A DNA stretch of 64,000 nucleotides from Pseudobutyrivibrio sp. ACV-2 (lineage in GTDB: Bacteria > Bacillota > Clostridia > Lachnospirales > Lachnospiraceae). The number at the start of each line of letters is the position of its first letter. The first letter of the stretch is position 1. Position numbers and translations under genes: made by a program. Where the stretch lies: positions 115,259 through 179,258 of the forward strand of contig NZ_FNQZ01000008.1 of the NCBI RefSeq assembly GCF_900107545.1, given 5' to 3'. Below, one piece after another: positions 61,035-64,000 of the stretch. The notes under the pieces were generated by a model. That model did not search any database. It was given only the letters and a program-made list of their open reading frames with translations, and was not told the DNA's origin.

Positions 61035-61060
61035 AAAAGGACTGGAAATCCAGTCCTTTT
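61035..61060. terminator. Bidirectional terminator after hisS
   Basis: AAAAGGACTGG, loop AAAT, CCAGTCCTTTT. The A-run and T-run on either side allow it to end both hisS and the convergent flavin-reductase gene. Confidence 0.92.
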
Positions 61061-61067
61061 GGTTTGC

Positions 61068-61592
61068 CTATCTAGCTCTGATATCTAAAATCTCTCCAAT
61101 ATACATGGTATGGAAATCATCCAAATGCCTCTCTGTATAATGGATATTAAGTATCTTTTGATCTAATATAGTATTTTCAGTCATCGGCACAGCCGCGATT
61201 TTTCTACATAGGATAATAAAGTTTGCACCATCAATATAAGGTACACCCATAGCATGCTCAATTTCAACACGACAAGCTTTTAATTTGTCTTCATTTCTTC
61301 CGCTTAGTTGATCCAGTACTTTCATCAGTCTTGCATTATTTACATCATTCATATCGAAGAAGCATGCAGAAAAAAATTCACCCTCATCCAATAGTTCTTT
61401 TGTGTAACGTGTGTTTCTCAAAAAAGCATATATAACATTTTTTCCCCAAAGATGGCCTACACCGCCTGTATGAGAGGATGTTGCATTGACTTTTCCATTG
61501 GATTCAGCAACTATTGCAACTCCTTCGTCGGCAATTTTCTTGATAGGATTCCATTCTAACATGTTAATTGGATAAGGTTGAAATGTGTGCAT
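61068..61592 (-). CDS. Flavin-reductase-like FMN-binding protein
   Basis: A protein of 174 residues. The ATG at 61592 is chosen because GAGGA lies six bases upstream on the minus strand; a GTG four codons earlier overlaps that site. It has a split-barrel fold pattern (IADEGVAIVAESNGKVNATS, GHLWGKNVIYAFLRNTRYTK, ACRVEIEHAMGVPYIDGANF), with TSSHTGGVGHLWG placed for FMN phosphate binding. The family reduces flavin or uses it for small electron transfers. It lies directly after the EAL gene on the minus strand (18-base gap), so the two may be co-transcribed. Confidence 0.8.
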   Translation of the reverse strand: MHTFQPYPINMLEWNPIKKIADEGVAIVAESNGKVNATSSHTGGVGHLWGKNVIYAFLRNTRYTKELLDEGEFFSACFFDMNDVNNARLMKVLDQLSGRNEDKLKACRVEIEHAMGVPYIDGANFIILCRKIAAVPMTENTILDQKILNIHYTERHLDDFHTMYIGEILDIRAR

Positions 61593-61610
61593 AAACGTCC
61601 TCACTTTCTA

Positions 61611-63521
61611 TTACGTTAAATTATGTGTCTGCATGAATTTCAGGAACTCATGCTCTGGTAATGGTCTGGAGAAATAAAAACCTTGGATATAATCAGCACC
61701 GAGTTCTAACATGGTATGAAATTCTTCTTCGGTTTCAATTCCTTCAGCAATTATTTTTAGCCCCATTTTGTGAGCCATGTCGATAACGGCAACAACAATA
61801 GCCTGCGCTTTAGGATTGTTAAAGTATTCTTTTGACAGATAATTATCCAACTTAACAATGCTTACGGGCATATCCACGATATAGTTGAGGTTTGAACTAC
61901 CAGAACCAAAATCATCAAGTGAAAATGACAGACCGTGTTCTTCCAGTTTTTTCATATTTCTGTACAAGCTATCACGACTTCTAAGAGAGCTTGTTTCTGT
62001 TATTTCCAAATTAATCATTCTTGGATCAATTTGGTATTCATCAAGCATTTCCAAAAACTTATTTGTAAAAATAGGACTTTCTCCCTGTTTAACAGAAAGG
62101 TTAAGCTCTATATGTTCTACACCGATGCGTTCGATGTGGTATGACTTTATAAAAGATAGGGTCTTTCTGTAAATTGTATCTGAAAGAGGAATAATTCGTC
62201 CTGAAAGCTCGATTATAGGTATGAATTCATCAGGTAAAAGGTAGGTGTCGTCTCTAAGCTTGATTCTAACCAGTGCTTCAGCGGAAGTAAAAGTGTGGGT
62301 TCGTATGTCGTAAATTGGCTGGTAATGCACTTCGATACGATTGTTTTCCATCGCCTCCACCACCAACTTTTCTATCTGGCGATGATAGCGGATGTTGTTC
62401 ATGACTTCATCATCAACCACAATTTCTGAGCCTAGTAGCTGATTATGGTCAGAAGGAATAAAATCAGACAGAAGATGTAGCAATTCATCTGCATTTTCGG
62501 CAATAGATGAATTTGGTACTATCGTATAGTATGGCTTTAGCAGTAGGAGAGAATCGTTGATATCCGGTTCATTCTCTACTGATTGAAAGTAAGTTGAAAT
62601 CTTAAATTTGGTGCTCTCCACAAAATCTGTATTTTCGAAGACTAAAAGAAAATAGCCTTCTGCGGTATCAAATACCTTTGCTGTATCTATCGTGAAAAGA
62701 AATTCAGATAACATGTGAATTGTTTTTCTAAGTAGTTTATTTTCATCGGCTGAATCAGCAACGGTTTTAAAAGAAATCATCATTAATGAGAATGGATGTC
62801 TGGTTTGGTACAGATAGTCAAAATAATCCCTGATGACCGCTGAACTAAAATGACCGGTACGTCGTGAAAGGGAGCTTTGTGGATTCTCCATTTCAAAAAA
62901 CATAATCAGAGCACCGATGCAGCTTGCAAAACTAACAATAAGAAGTTGTGGATTTAAAAATTGAATGGTAGCAGCTAAAATCCAACTGAACATCCATACC
63001 ATGAGTGCGGAGATTTTCTTTGGTTTTAGGTGCTTCTTAAATATAATCGTGGATACTATAGTGGAAATAATATAAACGGCTACAAAAAAATATGTGGCGT
63101 ATGCCGCAGGTCCATATGAATACAGGGCTTTGCCATCATAATAGTAATTAAGTGGCAGATAAACTGTGGTTATAAGGCCTAAAATACAAAAACTCTGATA
63201 GAGTACGGCGATGTATTTCTCGTGTGTTGTGCCCCAGTATTCAAACAAATCTGAGATAGTGTAAGACAACGCTGCAAAAGCAACACAGTGTAGTGAAAGC
63301 AGATAGCTCTTACATATGCCAAGTATCACCCACTCATTAAATCGTTTTGAATTTACAATAAAATAGCATGATGCAATGTCTAAAAGCACGCATGTCAAAA
63401 TAATATACAATGTCGTTCTGAATTTTCGCTCAGAACTCAGTCCTATAGTTGGTTGCTTTATGTAGAAGAATATGAGTATTGCAACAATTACCAGCCCGCA
63501 TACTTGTGTGTAAATATTCAT
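61611..63521 (-). CDS. Membrane EAL-domain cyclic-di-GMP phosphodiesterase
   Basis: A protein of 636 residues. The N-terminus has about seven helices (residues 5-215), a membrane sensor layout. Residues about 235-375 resemble a degenerate GGDEF domain without a GGDEF motif. The EAL domain (about 385-630) has SAEALVRI, LNLSVKQ, LEITET, SLDDFGSGSSNL, VKLDNYL, AEGIETEEE and QGFYFSRP, so the catalytic residues look complete. It should degrade cyclic di-GMP on a membrane or extracellular cue. With the soluble EAL protein at 42355, two such enzymes occur in the window. Confidence 0.88.
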   Translation of the reverse strand: MNIYTQVCGLVIVAILIFFYIKQPTIGLSSERKFRTTLYIILTCVLLDIASCYFIVNSKRFNEWVILGICKSYLLSLHCVAFAALSYTISDLFEYWGTTHEKYIAVLYQSFCILGLITTVYLPLNYYYDGKALYSYGPAAYATYFFVAVYIISTIVSTIIFKKHLKPKKISALMVWMFSWILAATIQFLNPQLLIVSFASCIGALIMFFEMENPQSSLSRRTGHFSSAVIRDYFDYLYQTRHPFSLMMISFKTVADSADENKLLRKTIHMLSEFLFTIDTAKVFDTAEGYFLLVFENTDFVESTKFKISTYFQSVENEPDINDSLLLLKPYYTIVPNSSIAENADELLHLLSDFIPSDHNQLLGSEIVVDDEVMNNIRYHRQIEKLVVEAMENNRIEVHYQPIYDIRTHTFTSAEALVRIKLRDDTYLLPDEFIPIIELSGRIIPLSDTIYRKTLSFIKSYHIERIGVEHIELNLSVKQGESPIFTNKFLEMLDEYQIDPRMINLEITETSSLRSRDSLYRNMKKLEEHGLSFSLDDFGSGSSNLNYIVDMPVSIVKLDNYLSKEYFNNPKAQAIVVAVIDMAHKMGLKIIAEGIETEEEFHTMLELGADYIQGFYFSRPLPEHEFLKFMQTHNLT

Positions 63522-63691
63522 AAGAAGCCGCCCCCATGCTAAATCTAATTGAATTATAACATCATTGCCTATTTGTATTTGTGGTAAAGCTATGAAAATT
63601 GTGTTACTTCTATTTAAATCGGATTAATTCGGAATGAAATAATTTAGCGCAGCTAGAGTAAAAATTTTCTCGGAAAATATACACAAATAAT

Positions 63692-63762
63692 AAAAGAACA
63701 TCCTTCTTTGTGATAAGGTATTGGTTTGCGAAAACTATACACACAAGGGAGGATGTTCTTTT
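63692..63762 (+). promoter_or_regulatory. Long hairpin masking the transposase start
   Basis: Positions 63692-63712 pair with 63742-63762 in about 21 base pairs (three G.U), around a 29-base loop. AAAAGAACATCCT and AGGATGTTCTTTT are perfect complements. The right arm holds the ribosome site GGGAGG and abuts the ATG at 63763. Such hairpins are known to stop translation of transposase from read-through transcripts. Confidence 0.75.
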
Positions 63763-64000
63763 ATGGAAGACATTATAAATTATTTAGCGGAATATTTCAT
63801 TCCAAAATTATTCGAGTTAAAGCTGGAGTATTATAAAAATCCAACAAGTCTGGCTGATTTTGCCATCGCAACAAAAGAAGAAACAGATAAGTTGGGTAGA
63901 GAGATTTTGCAGACATCCATAGAAGAAATGGATCGGTTAATCAAATCGTTACCAGCTAGAAAAAGGAAATGGGTTGTGGAGCATAAGGCTGATGGAAGGC
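63763..64000 (+). CDS. ISLre2-like transposase, 5' part
   Basis: An open frame of 79 codons running past the window end. The start (MEDIINYLAEYFIPKLFELK, LADFAIATKEETDKLGREIL, ARKRKWVVEHKADG) matches my memory of the N-terminus of ISLre2-family (UPF0236) transposases. The ATG abuts a long hairpin that buries the ribosome site. The terminal inverted repeat of the element cannot be fixed from this side alone. Whether the element is complete lies outside the window. Confidence 0.75.
   Translation, partial: MEDIINYLAEYFIPKLFELKLEYYKNPTSLADFAIATKEETDKLGREILQTSIEEMDRLIKSLPARKRKWVVEHKADGR

Overview
The window looks like low-GC Firmicutes DNA, most probably a Lachnospiraceae of the Butyrivibrio/Pseudobutyrivibrio/Roseburia type. 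The reasons are strong AGGAGG ribosome sites, clostridial-type HemZ, HisS, Rel and ECF genes, SipW-type signal peptides, and a family 3 glucosidase with permuted domains. The genus is inference. Most genes are on the + strand.

Layout. 0.15-4.4 kb: a membrane-anchored, circularly permuted GH3 glucosidase and a GT2 glycosyltransferase, separated by two copies of a structured repeat. 4.6-23.2 kb: a large surface-fibre region of two loci. Locus I (4602-11639) has a fibro-slime adhesin, a four-gene cassette of SipW-type and anchored proteins, and a class C sortase. Locus II (11927-23183) has a VWA tip adhesin, an LPxTG backbone pilin, a minor pilin, a second diverged copy of the same four-gene cassette, and one polypeptide that joins a SipW-type signal peptidase to a class B sortase. 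23.3-33.6 kb: VanW protein, AIR-synthase-like protein, Lrp regulator with aminotransferase, trmL, ecfA1-ecfA2-ecfT-truA, and rplM-rpsI behind an L13-type leader. 33.7-44.9 kb: an accessory stretch of redox, detoxification and efflux genes with short repeats, gene remnants (GNAT, flavodoxin, HxlR) and two transporters whose ribosome sites lie in or beside hairpins. 45-53.5 kb: a membrane protein, an ABC-F ATPase, an NSS transporter, an rRNA/tRNA methyltransferase, and an AAA+ ATPase next to an adenosine-deaminase-like/Rossmann fusion. 53.6-61 kb: a second ABC-F, Rel, an MBL hydrolase, hemZ and hisS. 61-63.5 kb: a flavin reductase and an EAL protein on the minus strand. The window ends in the 5' part of an ISLre2-like transposase gene.

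Most notable: (1) the duplicated SipW-substrate cassette with a fused SipW peptidase-sortase B, which suggests that signal cleavage and wall anchoring of a TasA-like fibre are coupled; (2) a family of long hairpins with unrelated but self-complementary stems around an invariant core containing tandem G.A pairs, present in three gene leaders; (3) an AAA+ / ADA-like gene pair recalling the logic, though not clearly the homology, of RADAR defence; (4) a leader peptide with two hairpins before an MFS transporter.
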